Assembly (NCBI GenBank): GCA_012960975.1
Contig: DUAE01000001.1
Coordinates: 101,544 to 165,543 of the forward strand
DNA length: 64,000 nucleotides
Reading direction: 5' to 3'
Source: Candidatus Poseidoniales archaeon
GTDB taxonomy: Archaea > Thermoplasmatota > Poseidoniia > Poseidoniales > Thalassarchaeaceae
Shown here: positions 25,798-34,444 of the stretch, piece after piece
How the letters are laid out: every line of letters starts with the position of its first letter
How positions within the stretch are numbered: the first letter of the stretch is position 1
Translations under genes and position numbers: made by a program
The notes under the pieces: generated by a model
What the model saw: the letters and a program-made list of their open reading frames with translations, nothing else
Told to the model about the DNA's origin: nothing
Databases searched by the model: none

Positions 25798-26979
25798 TCA
25801 GAGTTCACGAGTGAAGGCCTGAATACCGGTAATGTGCCGACCAAGAATCAGGTTGTGAATATCATGAGTTCCTTCGTAAGTCTTGACTGATTCTAGGTTA
25901 GCCATATGGCGCATGATGCAGTATTCATCCAAAATTCCGTTCGCACCATGTATGTCACGAGCGACCCTAGCAATATCGAGAGCAATGTCTACATTGTTCA
26001 TCTTAGCTAGTGAAATCTGTTCTGGAATCCATGTTCCAGCATCTTTTTTCTGGCCGAGATGATAAGCGAGCAGTTGTGCTTTAGTTATCTCACGAAGCAT
26101 CCAAGATAACTTGTTTTGAACCAATTGATAGGCAGCGATTGGATGAGTGAATTGGATTCGGCTGCTAGCATAATCTCGCGCCGAATCGAAGCAAGCCTGA
26201 GCTGCTCCAATCGCTCCCCATGAAATTCCAAAACGAGCGTTGTTGAGACACGAAAACGGTCCACGAAGTCCTTGAACTCCAGGCAGAATCCTATCTTTGG
26301 GAATCTTACAATCGGAGAATACCAATTCGCTGGTCATGGATGCTCTAAGGGAATATTTTCCTTTCATTTCTGGTGCTGAGAATCCTTCGTCATCTTTCTC
26401 GACGATGAATCCACGGATTACCCCATCAAGTTTAGCCCAAACGACTGCAACCTGCGCTAAGGTGCCGTTTGTGATCCACATCTTGGCACCATTCAGCAGA
26501 TAGTGGTCACCCATATCCTCTGCTTTGGTAATCATATCGCCAGGATTTGAGCCGTAATCCGGCTCGGTTAATCCAAAGCAGCCAATCCATTCGCCGCTGG
26601 CCATTTTTGGTAAGTAGAATTTTTTCTGTTCCTCACTACCAAAGTCCCAAATTGGATACATAGCTAAAGAACCTTGAACGCTTGCAAATGAGCGCAACCC
26701 CGAGTCTCCACGTTCCAATTCACGGCAAATAACTCCGTATGCAGTGTAGGAAAGTCCAGGGCAGCCATAACCTTCCAGTGGTGCACCGAGAACGCCCATC
26801 TCACCCAGAGCCACTCTCCACTCGTCTGGGAAAATTCCATCTGCACATGCTTTCTCGATATTCGGTAATACTTCCGCATTGACAAAATCACGAACCATAT
26901 CACGAACCATTTGTTCTTCTTCGGTCAAAAGCGCATCTACATCGTAGAAGTCGAGCGCCTCATATGCCATAGTAATCAT
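25798..26979 (-). CDS. Acyl-CoA dehydrogenase, glutaryl-CoA dehydrogenase-like
   Basis: 393 residues. FAD and substrate motifs include CFGLTEPDYGSNPGDM, LNGAKMWITNG and the C-terminal YEGTHDIHNLILGRHITGIQAF, which is characteristic of glutaryl-CoA dehydrogenase and holds the catalytic glutamate. RASMTSELVFSDCKIPKDRILPG is also GCDH-like. GCDH oxidises and decarboxylates glutaryl-CoA to crotonyl-CoA in lysine and tryptophan breakdown, passing electrons to ETF, encoded just beside it. ATG 26979; ATG 26970 also possible. Confidence 0.9.
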   Translation of the reverse strand: MITMAYEALDFYDVDALLTEEEQMVRDMVRDFVNAEVLPNIEKACADGIFPDEWRVALGEMGVLGAPLEGYGCPGLSYTAYGVICRELERGDSGLRSFASVQGSLAMYPIWDFGSEEQKKFYLPKMASGEWIGCFGLTEPDYGSNPGDMITKAEDMGDHYLLNGAKMWITNGTLAQVAVVWAKLDGVIRGFIVEKDDEGFSAPEMKGKYSLRASMTSELVFSDCKIPKDRILPGVQGLRGPFSCLNNARFGISWGAIGAAQACFDSARDYASSRIQFTHPIAAYQLVQNKLSWMLREITKAQLLAYHLGQKKDAGTWIPEQISLAKMNNVDIALDIARVARDIHGANGILDEYCIMRHMANLESVKTYEGTHDIHNLILGRHITGIQAFTREL

Positions 26980-27047
26980 TCATTGGCGCCTTCATAGTCC
27001 AAATGAATGTTACTGATTCGACCCGTATGGTCGCAAGAACAATAATT

Positions 27048-28277
27048 TCACTTCTTCTTGTTTTTGGTCTTTCGATTATTGATGCGCTTAGCATCTCGTT
27101 TCTCTTCTTCAGAGCCAATTTTCATCGTCACCCAATATTGTAATTTTGGTGAGAATGAGACTGCGATTGTGAAGATCATCATAAGTATGACTAATGGAAT
27201 TGAAATCTGGATGATTATGCCGAGCAACCCATCGATTGACCCCCTTTCTTTGGATGGGTGATATTCGATTAAAGTTCCTCTACTTGTGACAATCCAACCG
27301 CTATCCTGTTGGGTGCCCCAAGTTCCAACAATTCTGTCTCCAGAAATTGTCGTGTCGAATTTCTGAGCATCTTCGTTATCGAGCCAAGGATAAGTTGCAT
27401 TTTTTGAAATATCGTGCTCAATTAACCCGAATGGAGCGATCACGACTAGAGATCGGTCTCCATCTTGGTGAGTTAGTTGCATAAATCTGCCATTGACTCC
27501 AACGATATCATTGATTGACATTTCTGTTGCTGTCGCACCTTCTGTGCTCAAATGAATCAATGCAATTTGTTTACTCGTAGTAGTCGCCACACATGTCGGC
27601 TCGTAATTTGTAGGACATATCACATCAATCCAAGGATAACCAACTCCTCCAATCCAAGTTAATACGTGGTCTCGGTCGATAATTCCGATTCCATCGACAG
27701 AAGATGAAACTACACAAATCATCAATTCATCATGGCATTCGATTCCGGTGATTAAACTGCTTCCTCTACCGGCAATTTCATGCACTTCTAATCCACCACC
27801 TCCCTCGGCACGTACTCGCCAAAGCCAACCGTTATCTCCGCCTACATAAGCCCAAGATCCGGCGGTGTTCCAAGCGACTGCAGTCAATTCGGTTTGGCCT
27901 AAATTTAGATGCTCGCCAGCCAGTGTTACCGAATGATCATCCTTCGCATAACGAAGGATGGTACCATCATCTCCAACTATGAGAGCGGTTCCTCCACCTG
28001 GATGCCAGCTCGCATCGTTCAAATTTTGTGATTCCGACCAAATTAATTCAACTTGCACGGTCGGAATCGAAGCTAAAATCATCCCAACATATCCGTCTGC
28101 TCCATGAAGCAAAACAAGTTTTCCATCAGGATCTATCGCCGCACCTTCAATTCCCAGATCAGTATCACTAAGAATTACTATTTCATCCATTACGATGGGA
28201 GATTCTGCTGCTGTGCTTGGAACTAACATCATTAGTAAAATCGCAACTATACCAACGCAGATAATACGCTCTCGCAT
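27048..28277 (-). CDS. Secreted beta-propeller-like protein with C-terminal membrane anchor
   Basis: 409 residues. Signal peptide at 1-24 (ICVGIVAILLMMLVPSTAAES). The body has propeller-like blades (ASWHPGGGTALIVGDDGTIL, AVAWNTAGSWAYVGGDNGWL) resembling WD/YCF48-type repeats. A membrane helix near residues 355-380 (LLGIIIQISIPLVILMMIFTI) and a long basic tail ending KTKNKKK anchor it, a layout shared with the Cys-rich remnant at 25.7 kb. Likely exposed on the cell surface. Function unknown. Confidence 0.75.
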   Translation of the reverse strand: MRERIICVGIVAILLMMLVPSTAAESPIVMDEIVILSDTDLGIEGAAIDPDGKLVLLHGADGYVGMILASIPTVQVELIWSESQNLNDASWHPGGGTALIVGDDGTILRYAKDDHSVTLAGEHLNLGQTELTAVAWNTAGSWAYVGGDNGWLWRVRAEGGGGLEVHEIAGRGSSLITGIECHDELMICVVSSSVDGIGIIDRDHVLTWIGGVGYPWIDVICPTNYEPTCVATTTSKQIALIHLSTEGATATEMSINDIVGVNGRFMQLTHQDGDRSLVVIAPFGLIEHDISKNATYPWLDNEDAQKFDTTISGDRIVGTWGTQQDSGWIVTSRGTLIEYHPSKERGSIDGLLGIIIQISIPLVILMMIFTIAVSFSPKLQYWVTMKIGSEEEKRDAKRINNRKTKNKKK

Positions 28278-28449
28278 GGCAGGCCGAGTCGAGATTATCG
28301 TTTAGCCATGTAGTATATGACTTCAGTCAACTTTATCGGTTATTATGATGAAATTGAGTAGTTTGGGGAATTAGAAATCTTGTATTTGCAAAAGTTTTGT
28401 TGAGTTATCACTGGTAGTATTGAAGAAGCCGTTGACGCGCGCAGACTCT

Positions 28450-28962
28450 ATGGAGAGATTCGACGTCAAGCGCGGAGTAGTCAAAGATGTGACAGCAAAT
28501 GGAGGATTGACAGTTCTTGCTGGCAAATTTTTCGAAAATGTTAACAAAACTGGAGACAATTCTTTTGAGGGTTCACACGATATCATGACTTTAATCTCTG
28601 GTCATTACAATGAAGCAGGTGCGCTTATGCTCGATGTGACAAATGTTCCGCCAAACTTCGATGATCCAGAGGCGATGAAAATCGCAATGGATAGTCGAAA
28701 GCGCTTCACCCAATTCCTCGATGACTCGACAGGATATAATTCCAAGAAGCGTGGAGATAAGGCGAAGGAATGGGCAAAAAAGGCGTCGAAAGCTAAGTTG
28801 GCGATAAAAGCCGCTCGACATTTCATGGAAATGTCATCAAACATATCCGATGAGGATGCTGCAACGGCAGAGTCTTTGATTGAAGAGATTGAGGCCGCTC
28901 TTGCAGACAATAACAATACTCGTGCAGCAAGCCGCGGCGAAAAACTTGGCAAGCTGTTTTAA
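28450..28962 (+). CDS. Hypothetical soluble protein upstream of tyrS
   Basis: 170 residues from ATG 28450 (MERFDVKRGVVKDVTANGG); the frame also opens at a TTG at 28420. The N-terminal ~75 residues look like a small alpha/beta domain (GLTVLAGKFFENVNKT, HDIMTLISGHYNEAGALMLDV). The C-terminal ~95 are strongly helical and charged (KAKEWAKKASKAKLAIKAARHF, ATAESLIEEIEAALADNN), possibly a coiled coil. No family recognised. It ends 12 bases before tyrS, so the two likely share a transcript. Confidence 0.65.
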   Translation: MERFDVKRGVVKDVTANGGLTVLAGKFFENVNKTGDNSFEGSHDIMTLISGHYNEAGALMLDVTNVPPNFDDPEAMKIAMDSRKRFTQFLDDSTGYNSKKRGDKAKEWAKKASKAKLAIKAARHFMEMSSNISDEDAATAESLIEEIEAALADNNNTRAASRGEKLGKLF

Positions 28963-28974
28963 TTTGGTGAAAAA

Positions 28975-30096
28975 ATGACAGATTCTGGCCCGCTCTCGTC
29001 TCTCGACGATGCAGGTCGTGAGCGTGTCGAAAGAATGTTTCGAGGCTGCGAAGAAATCATTGGTGTAGAGCATATTGCCTCCGTTATTGGCAGTGGTGTA
29101 AGCCACGCTGGTGATGATATCATTCGTGGCTATATCGGACTCGAACCGAGTGGTAAAGCCCATCTTGGATGGGTGGTTATTGCCGATACAATCCGTAATT
29201 TGCTCGATGAGGGCGTAAATGTTCTGATTTGGCTAGCAGATTGGCATGCTTGGGTGAACGATAAGTTCGGCCGCGATATGGAAAAAATTAGCCTCGCGGG
29301 CGATTATATGACCGAAGTCTTCCGAGCTCTGCTTGATTTTCCTGAAGAAGGTGACGGGGCAGGCCAACTCCGATTTATGCGCGCTTCAGAATTAATGTCA
29401 TCTGGAATTTATTGGGAGCGTGTATTACGATGCTCAAAGAATATGAGTTTGAACCGAGTTCGTCGGACTTTCAGTATCATGGGCCGTGACGAGGACTCCT
29501 CTGATCACGATTTATCCGCCTTTTTCTATCCAGCTATGCAGGCAGCGGATATTTTCGAATTGAATATCGATGTCGCATTCGGGGGAATGGACCAACGTAA
29601 GGCACACATGTATATGCGCGAGGTTGCAGATAAGAATCACTGGACGAAAGCGACATGTGTCCACACACCGATGCTTTCTGGATTGAAAGGTCGTGGCGGT
29701 GGAAGGATGGATTCTTTTGACCATAAAATGTCAAAATCAGATCCAAATAATGCAATCTTATTACATGATAATCCAAAGAAAATTAGTAAAAAGTTCCGAA
29801 AGGCATTTCTTGAAGTTGGAAATGACGATTCCCCAGTTTTCGAGATTGCAAGGCACATTGTTCTACCAAAGTTCGGGGAACTGAAAGTCGAACCTAATCC
29901 TGAATATGGCTCGCCATCTACCTGGAATGATATCGACACTTTTGTAGCAGCGGTTGGTAAAGGTGAGATTCATCCATTCGATGCAAAGATGGCAGTGGCA
30001 TATGGCCTTTCTGAAGTCCTAGCTCCAATTTCTACACATTTTGAAGAAAAGTCCGATTTACTTGAACAAATGAATAAAATGACTGGCTCTCAGTAA
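28975..30096 (+). CDS. tyrS: Tyrosyl-tRNA synthetase, archaeal/eukaryal type
   Basis: 373 residues. Class I motifs: GLEPSGKAHLGWVV (HIGH equivalent) and KMSKSDPNNAI (KMSKS). YPAMQAADIFELNIDVAFGGMDQRKAHM is the tyrosine-binding and class signature region of the archaeal/eukaryal TyrRS. There is no bacterial S4-type C-terminal domain, as expected for archaeal TyrRS. It charges tRNA-Tyr. A short hypothetical gene precedes it by 12 bases. Confidence 0.96.
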   Translation: MTDSGPLSSLDDAGRERVERMFRGCEEIIGVEHIASVIGSGVSHAGDDIIRGYIGLEPSGKAHLGWVVIADTIRNLLDEGVNVLIWLADWHAWVNDKFGRDMEKISLAGDYMTEVFRALLDFPEEGDGAGQLRFMRASELMSSGIYWERVLRCSKNMSLNRVRRTFSIMGRDEDSSDHDLSAFFYPAMQAADIFELNIDVAFGGMDQRKAHMYMREVADKNHWTKATCVHTPMLSGLKGRGGGRMDSFDHKMSKSDPNNAILLHDNPKKISKKFRKAFLEVGNDDSPVFEIARHIVLPKFGELKVEPNPEYGSPSTWNDIDTFVAAVGKGEIHPFDAKMAVAYGLSEVLAPISTHFEEKSDLLEQMNKMTGSQ

Positions 30097-30183
30097 AGTC
30101 TTTTCAGATTCAGTCCTACGTTTTCATGCCGTAGTAGGTATCATAACCCTCTCGCGCCGCGGCCGAGACACGAGAGTGGTCAT

Positions 30184-31743
30184 ATGGCAGAGGTTGGAAT
30201 TGACGATATCGCGATTCATTTTCCGCGATTATATTTCGATATGAAAGATTTCGCAGAATTCCGTGGAGCGGATTTTGGTAAATTAAACAAAGGTCTCGGA
30301 CTTGCTGCAATGGCGATTCCTGATGTTCATGAAGATACTGCGACGATGGGTGCGAATGCATGTGCTCGCTTGATTGACAGAAACAACCTCAATCCGAAAA
30401 AAATCGGTCGCATTTATTTGGGGACGGAATCAGCTCTCGATGGTGCGAAACCTACTGCAACTTACATCATGGATATGCTTGAGCAAAAATACGAGCCGAA
30501 GTTCGGTAAGGATTGCTTCCGTAACTGCGATGTTGTTGATTTAACCTTCGCATGTATCGGCGCAGTCGATGCAATGCACAATACCTTAGATTGGGCTGCT
30601 CGCGGTGGCGAGGAGCAAGACCGAATTGGAATCGTTGTTTTTGCAGATAATGCAAAGTATGATCTCGGCTCATCTGGAGAATATACACAAGGAGCCGGTG
30701 GTGGAGCGATTCTCATCCGTCATAATCCTCGATTAATTGAGATTCCAGATAATTGGGGTGTCTCTACTATGCCTGTGCATGATTTCTTCAAACCTCGAAG
30801 AGAAGTCGACATGAAAACCGTGGTCACAAATGTTCTGGATTTAGCAGAAGAAACTGGTGAGAAACTAAAAGTGGGTTTAGTTGATAGAATTCTAAATATT
30901 TTACCAACTTCGAGTAAAAAAGACAACATCATGTTCGAATCTGAAACTTTGAGTATTCACAAAGACACCCCGATTTTCGATGGGCAATTTTCAAATCGTT
31001 GTTATTCAGAATCAGTAAAATCCGCTTTCATTAATTTTCGTGCTGAAGCCATCAGAACTGGGCGTTATGACCCAGAAAATGACGAAATTTTGACAAATCA
31101 ATGGAAGCGAATCATTGTTCACCTTCCATATGCTTTCCAAGGCAAGAGAATGTTCCCAGATTTGTTCCGTCACGACCGCCGACATCTTCCAATGTGGGAT
31201 GATTTTGTTTCCGAGTTTGGTGACGAACCATTTTTCGAGGATTTTGCAGACACTCCTGAAGGTTACGAACAATTTCAAAAAGCCAATGATGGATATCGTA
31301 GATTGATTTCAAAAACTCCACAATTCAAAGAATTTGTCGAAGCACGTATCGAGAAAACCCAACGCGCTTCGAGCTTAATCGGAAACCAATATACTGGCTC
31401 AATTTTCCTTGCTCTGATGTCAACCATGGAATCAGATTTCGCAGATGACGAAACAATGATAGGAAAGCGTGTCGGTCTTTGTGGATACGGTTCTGGAGCA
31501 AAAGCCAAGGTTTTCGAAGGAATTGTACAACCAGAATGGAAAGAAATCGCAACGCGATTCAAATTATTCGATCGACTCTCACACCGTACACCAATCGACA
31601 AGGAAATTTACGAGAGGCTACATCGAGGTTCACAGAAGGAATCAATCGTTGCGCCGAGCGCCGAGTTTGCACTAATCGAAATTGGTGGTGTTGGCAAACT
31701 CGAAGGTCATCGTCACTATGCTTGGGTCCCAAAATCTGCATGA
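30184..31743 (+). CDS. Hydroxymethylglutaryl-CoA synthase
   Basis: 519 residues. The catalytic cysteine is C124 in VDLTFACIGAVDAMHNTLDW. Other thiolase-fold marks are IYLGTESALDGAKPTATYI, the AGGGAILI region, HLPYAFQGKRMFPDLF with the catalytic histidine, and LCGYGSGAKAKVFEG at the end. It condenses acetyl-CoA and acetoacetyl-CoA in the mevalonate pathway to archaeal isoprenoid lipids. At 519 residues it is much longer than typical archaeal enzymes (about 350) and closer in length to eukaryotic and some bacterial forms. ATG 30184 follows GAGAGTGGTCAT, without a strong SD. Confidence 0.93.
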   Translation: MAEVGIDDIAIHFPRLYFDMKDFAEFRGADFGKLNKGLGLAAMAIPDVHEDTATMGANACARLIDRNNLNPKKIGRIYLGTESALDGAKPTATYIMDMLEQKYEPKFGKDCFRNCDVVDLTFACIGAVDAMHNTLDWAARGGEEQDRIGIVVFADNAKYDLGSSGEYTQGAGGGAILIRHNPRLIEIPDNWGVSTMPVHDFFKPRREVDMKTVVTNVLDLAEETGEKLKVGLVDRILNILPTSSKKDNIMFESETLSIHKDTPIFDGQFSNRCYSESVKSAFINFRAEAIRTGRYDPENDEILTNQWKRIIVHLPYAFQGKRMFPDLFRHDRRHLPMWDDFVSEFGDEPFFEDFADTPEGYEQFQKANDGYRRLISKTPQFKEFVEARIEKTQRASSLIGNQYTGSIFLALMSTMESDFADDETMIGKRVGLCGYGSGAKAKVFEGIVQPEWKEIATRFKLFDRLSHRTPIDKEIYERLHRGSQKESIVAPSAEFALIEIGGVGKLEGHRHYAWVPKSA

Positions 31744-31843
31744 CAAATTGAATGTACAGTGTTCAATTATTCTTGCCTACATATTTTATTTTTCTCAAAC
31801 TTTATTTCTATGTGCTATCTAAAGGAAAACAATTGGAGGAGTA

Positions 31844-32608
31844 ATGATGAAAATTCGACTTCACCAATTTTTATCTAAGTGTGGTGTATTTACATCTAAA
31901 AATGAAGTAAAGAATTCAATTTGGAATGGTGAAATTTTGGTGAATGGAACACCAATGAAAGATATTAAATTTCAATTCAATCCGGCGAAAAAAACAATTA
32001 CATATCGTGGCAATGAATTGAATTTGCCCATAGAAAACTTTTATTTTTTGTTTCATAAACCAGCTGGATATATTTGCTCAAGATTGAATGATCAAGAAAA
32101 GCAATTCGGTAAAAAATCTGTTTATGAATTTTTCAGAAATAATGTCGAGTCGACCGTCTATGAATCACTCATCACAGTAGGTCGGCTCGATGAGGAAACA
32201 ACAGGGTTCCTATTGTTTACAACCGATGGAATGATGGTCTCTAAAATCACAAATCCTGAAATGCAGATTCAGAAAACATATCGTGTGCAAACAGAAAATC
32301 GAATAACAGAAGAAAGCATGGAACTCATCAGAGACGGTGTTCACATTTCAATCGATGATGAAGGGTTTACAGAATCATATATGACTAGACCTGCTAATAT
32401 TCGTTTGTCGAAGCCAAATATTGCAATTTTAACCATAGATGAGGGTAAAAAACGTCAGATTCGCAGAATGTTTGGAACTCTCGGCAATCATGTAATACAA
32501 TTGCATCGTTTATCGATAGAGGATATGAACCTCGCTGATTTCAATTTGAAATCTGGTCAATTTCGCCAAGTTTCAAAATCTGATATTGAATCTTTGATTA
32601 TTTCTTAG
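31844..32608 (+). CDS. RsuA/RluB-type pseudouridine synthase with N-terminal S4 domain
   Basis: 254 residues. The S4 RNA-binding domain occupies ~1-60 (RLHQFLSKCGVFTSKNE, GEILVNGTPM). The catalytic motif is TVGRLDEETTGFLLFTTDG, whose first aspartate is the nucleophile, and EGKKRQIRRMFGTLGNHV is the conserved C-terminal motif. Bacterial relatives modify 16S (U516) or 23S (U2605) rRNA. This family is bacterial and uncommon in archaea. The gene is visibly more AT-rich than its neighbours, sits in an AT-rich gap, and has an unusually strong GGAGGAG before ATG 31844, all suggesting transfer. Confidence 0.9.
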   Translation: MMKIRLHQFLSKCGVFTSKNEVKNSIWNGEILVNGTPMKDIKFQFNPAKKTITYRGNELNLPIENFYFLFHKPAGYICSRLNDQEKQFGKKSVYEFFRNNVESTVYESLITVGRLDEETTGFLLFTTDGMMVSKITNPEMQIQKTYRVQTENRITEESMELIRDGVHISIDDEGFTESYMTRPANIRLSKPNIAILTIDEGKKRQIRRMFGTLGNHVIQLHRLSIEDMNLADFNLKSGQFRQVSKSDIESLIIS

Positions 32609-32621
32609 AAATAAACCGTAA

Positions 32622-33794
32622 TTATGGCGAAATTGATCGGCTGATTACTATTCGTTGAACTTCTTGGGTTCCTTCGTAAATTTGAGTAATTTTCGCATCG
32701 CGGAAGAACCTCTCAACTGGAAAATCCGTCGTATACCCATATCCACCAAGGATTTGGACCGCTCGTTCAGCTACCCACATTGCGGTATCCCCCGCGAATA
32801 ATTTCGCCATACTCGCTTCCATCGAATGTCGTGGTGCACCTTGTTCGTAATGTCGTTGTTTAGCCCATGCTGCTTTGTAGACCATGTGACGAGCTGCCTC
32901 GGTTTGCGTAGCCATGTCAGCGAGGTAATTACCTATGCTTTGGTGAAGGGCAATCGGCTTACCAAAAGCCTGTCTTTCGTGTGCATAATTAAGTGCGGAC
33001 TCATATGCACCCTGGGCAATTCCTAGTGCTTGAGCAGCGATTCCAATCCGAGAATTATCTAAAGCATTCATCGCTATTGGGAAGCCTTTTCCTACTTCCT
33101 TCAAGACATTTCCAACAGGAACTTTGCAATTATCTAGCAGTAGAACACAGGTATCTGAAGAACGTATTCCAAGTTTATCTTCCTTCTTTCCTACATTAAA
33201 TCCTTCCATACTCGATTCAACGATAAAAGCAGTAGTTCCTCCGTGCTTTTTGACACCATAATCAGGGTGATCTACATCCTTTGCGAATAGAACAAAAATT
33301 CCAGCGCTCTGTCCGTTAGTCACCCACATTTTTTCTCCATTCAAGATATAATGTAGACCATCATCGCTGAGTTTCGCTCGACAGCTAAGTGCTGCCGCAT
33401 CGGTACCAGCACCTGCCTCAGAAAGTGAATAGGCGCCAATTTCTCCTGCTGCTAATCGTGGTAGGTAGCGCTGCTTCTGGTCGTTATTTCCATGTAGAGC
33501 TATGGTCTTTGAACAAAGCCCGACATGAACGCAGAACATCACGGCAAAAGAGGGATCTACTCGTGAAAGTTCTTCGACGATTATCGCCTCTGAAATATCA
33601 TCAACTGGATTGCCATTGTATTCTTCAGGAATTGTTACGCCTTGTAAGCCGTATTCACAAAAAGCCTGCCATTCATCGAGTGGTGGCCGTTGCTCTCTAT
33701 CTCTCTCAAGGCATGTAGGCGCGAGAATTTCCTCAGCAAAATCTCGAACCATCTCGCGAATCATGCTTTGTTCTTCTGTTTCTTGAAAATCCAT
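32622..33794 (-). CDS. Acyl-CoA dehydrogenase (short/medium-chain type)
   Basis: 390 residues. ACAD motifs: YSLSEAGAGTDAAALSC (flavin/substrate), LNGEKMWVTNG, RSSDTCVLLLDNCKVPVGNVL, RIGIAAQALGIAQGAYE, and the C-terminal QILGGYGYTTDFPVERFFRDAKITQIYEGTQEVQRIVI with the catalytic glutamate in YEGT. It oxidises a saturated acyl-CoA to the enoyl-CoA and reduces ETF. Distinct from the GCDH-like paralogue at 25.8 kb. Convergent with the RsuA-like gene, 13 bases between stops. Confidence 0.93.
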   Translation of the reverse strand: MDFQETEEQSMIREMVRDFAEEILAPTCLERDREQRPPLDEWQAFCEYGLQGVTIPEEYNGNPVDDISEAIIVEELSRVDPSFAVMFCVHVGLCSKTIALHGNNDQKQRYLPRLAAGEIGAYSLSEAGAGTDAAALSCRAKLSDDGLHYILNGEKMWVTNGQSAGIFVLFAKDVDHPDYGVKKHGGTTAFIVESSMEGFNVGKKEDKLGIRSSDTCVLLLDNCKVPVGNVLKEVGKGFPIAMNALDNSRIGIAAQALGIAQGAYESALNYAHERQAFGKPIALHQSIGNYLADMATQTEAARHMVYKAAWAKQRHYEQGAPRHSMEASMAKLFAGDTAMWVAERAVQILGGYGYTTDFPVERFFRDAKITQIYEGTQEVQRIVISRSISP

Positions 33795-33915
33795 GCTGTT
33801 CCCTGATTATGCCGAATAGGTAGGCGTTGTTAATCTCTTGTAACGGCAATGATTGCTAAGAATTATCATCGAATAGTTCAAATGAGGCTGGTGATGCCGC
33901 CGTGTCTGAATTAAC

Positions 33916-34413
33916 ATGGCTGATGGGGATTATTCGGAATTTGCGATTGCACATGGGCGCCGATATACTCTCGAACACCTTTGGTTACAGGTCCTTGATG
34001 AGAAGAAATCTAATTCTCAAGTCAAGATCGGAGTTAGCGAATTTATCCCTGCTGAATACGGCGAAATTCACCGAGTCGTATTGACTAGACCTGAAGATGA
34101 TGAAGAATTCAAGACCGAACAAACAGAAGGTGTCCAAGATGATGATGAACCCGCTCACATGGCGAGTGGAGATGAGGTTGGAGTAGATGATCTGTTGATT
34201 ACTCTCATGACCCCTTTAGAACGTCTGTTAATTAATGCTCCATTTGCTTGTAAAATCATCGATTTGAATGGAGACATTGAAGATAATGCTGATCTGGTAA
34301 ACGATGAAGCATATGGTGATGGCTGGTGCGTAATCGTCCAGCCATTCGATTTCGATGAAGAACAATACCTAACTCAAGAAGAATACATCGAATATCTAAA
34401 CGAACTCGAGTGA
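33916..34413 (+). CDS. GcvH-like protein without the lipoyl-lysine
   Basis: 165 residues. The GcvH fold is recognisable: YTLEHLWLQ (YxxEHxW), QVKIGVSEFIPAEYGEI (vGITdyaqxxLGdi), APFACKIIDLN (aPvsGeivevN), ADLVNDEAYGDGWCVIVQP (PeLVNxxPyGxGWl). At the position of the lipoylated lysine (ESVKA in GcvH) there is L101 in a TPLERLL context. An acidic insert of ~25 residues (about 60-88) separates the halves. It therefore cannot carry lipoate at the usual place. A GcvT-like gene lies 28 kb away, not adjacent. Function unknown; perhaps a structural or regulatory paralogue. Confidence 0.72.
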   Translation: MADGDYSEFAIAHGRRYTLEHLWLQVLDEKKSNSQVKIGVSEFIPAEYGEIHRVVLTRPEDDEEFKTEQTEGVQDDDEPAHMASGDEVGVDDLLITLMTPLERLLINAPFACKIIDLNGDIEDNADLVNDEAYGDGWCVIVQPFDFDEEQYLTQEEYIEYLNELE

Positions 34414-34444
34414 ACCGAGAATCATTAGTATAGGATATTTTTTG

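Noticed and set aside
27058-30361. Several 60-115 residue ORFs opposite tyrS, HMG-CoA synthase and other genes
   Set aside because: They lie entirely inside recognised genes on the other strand, with no ribosome binding site or domain pattern.
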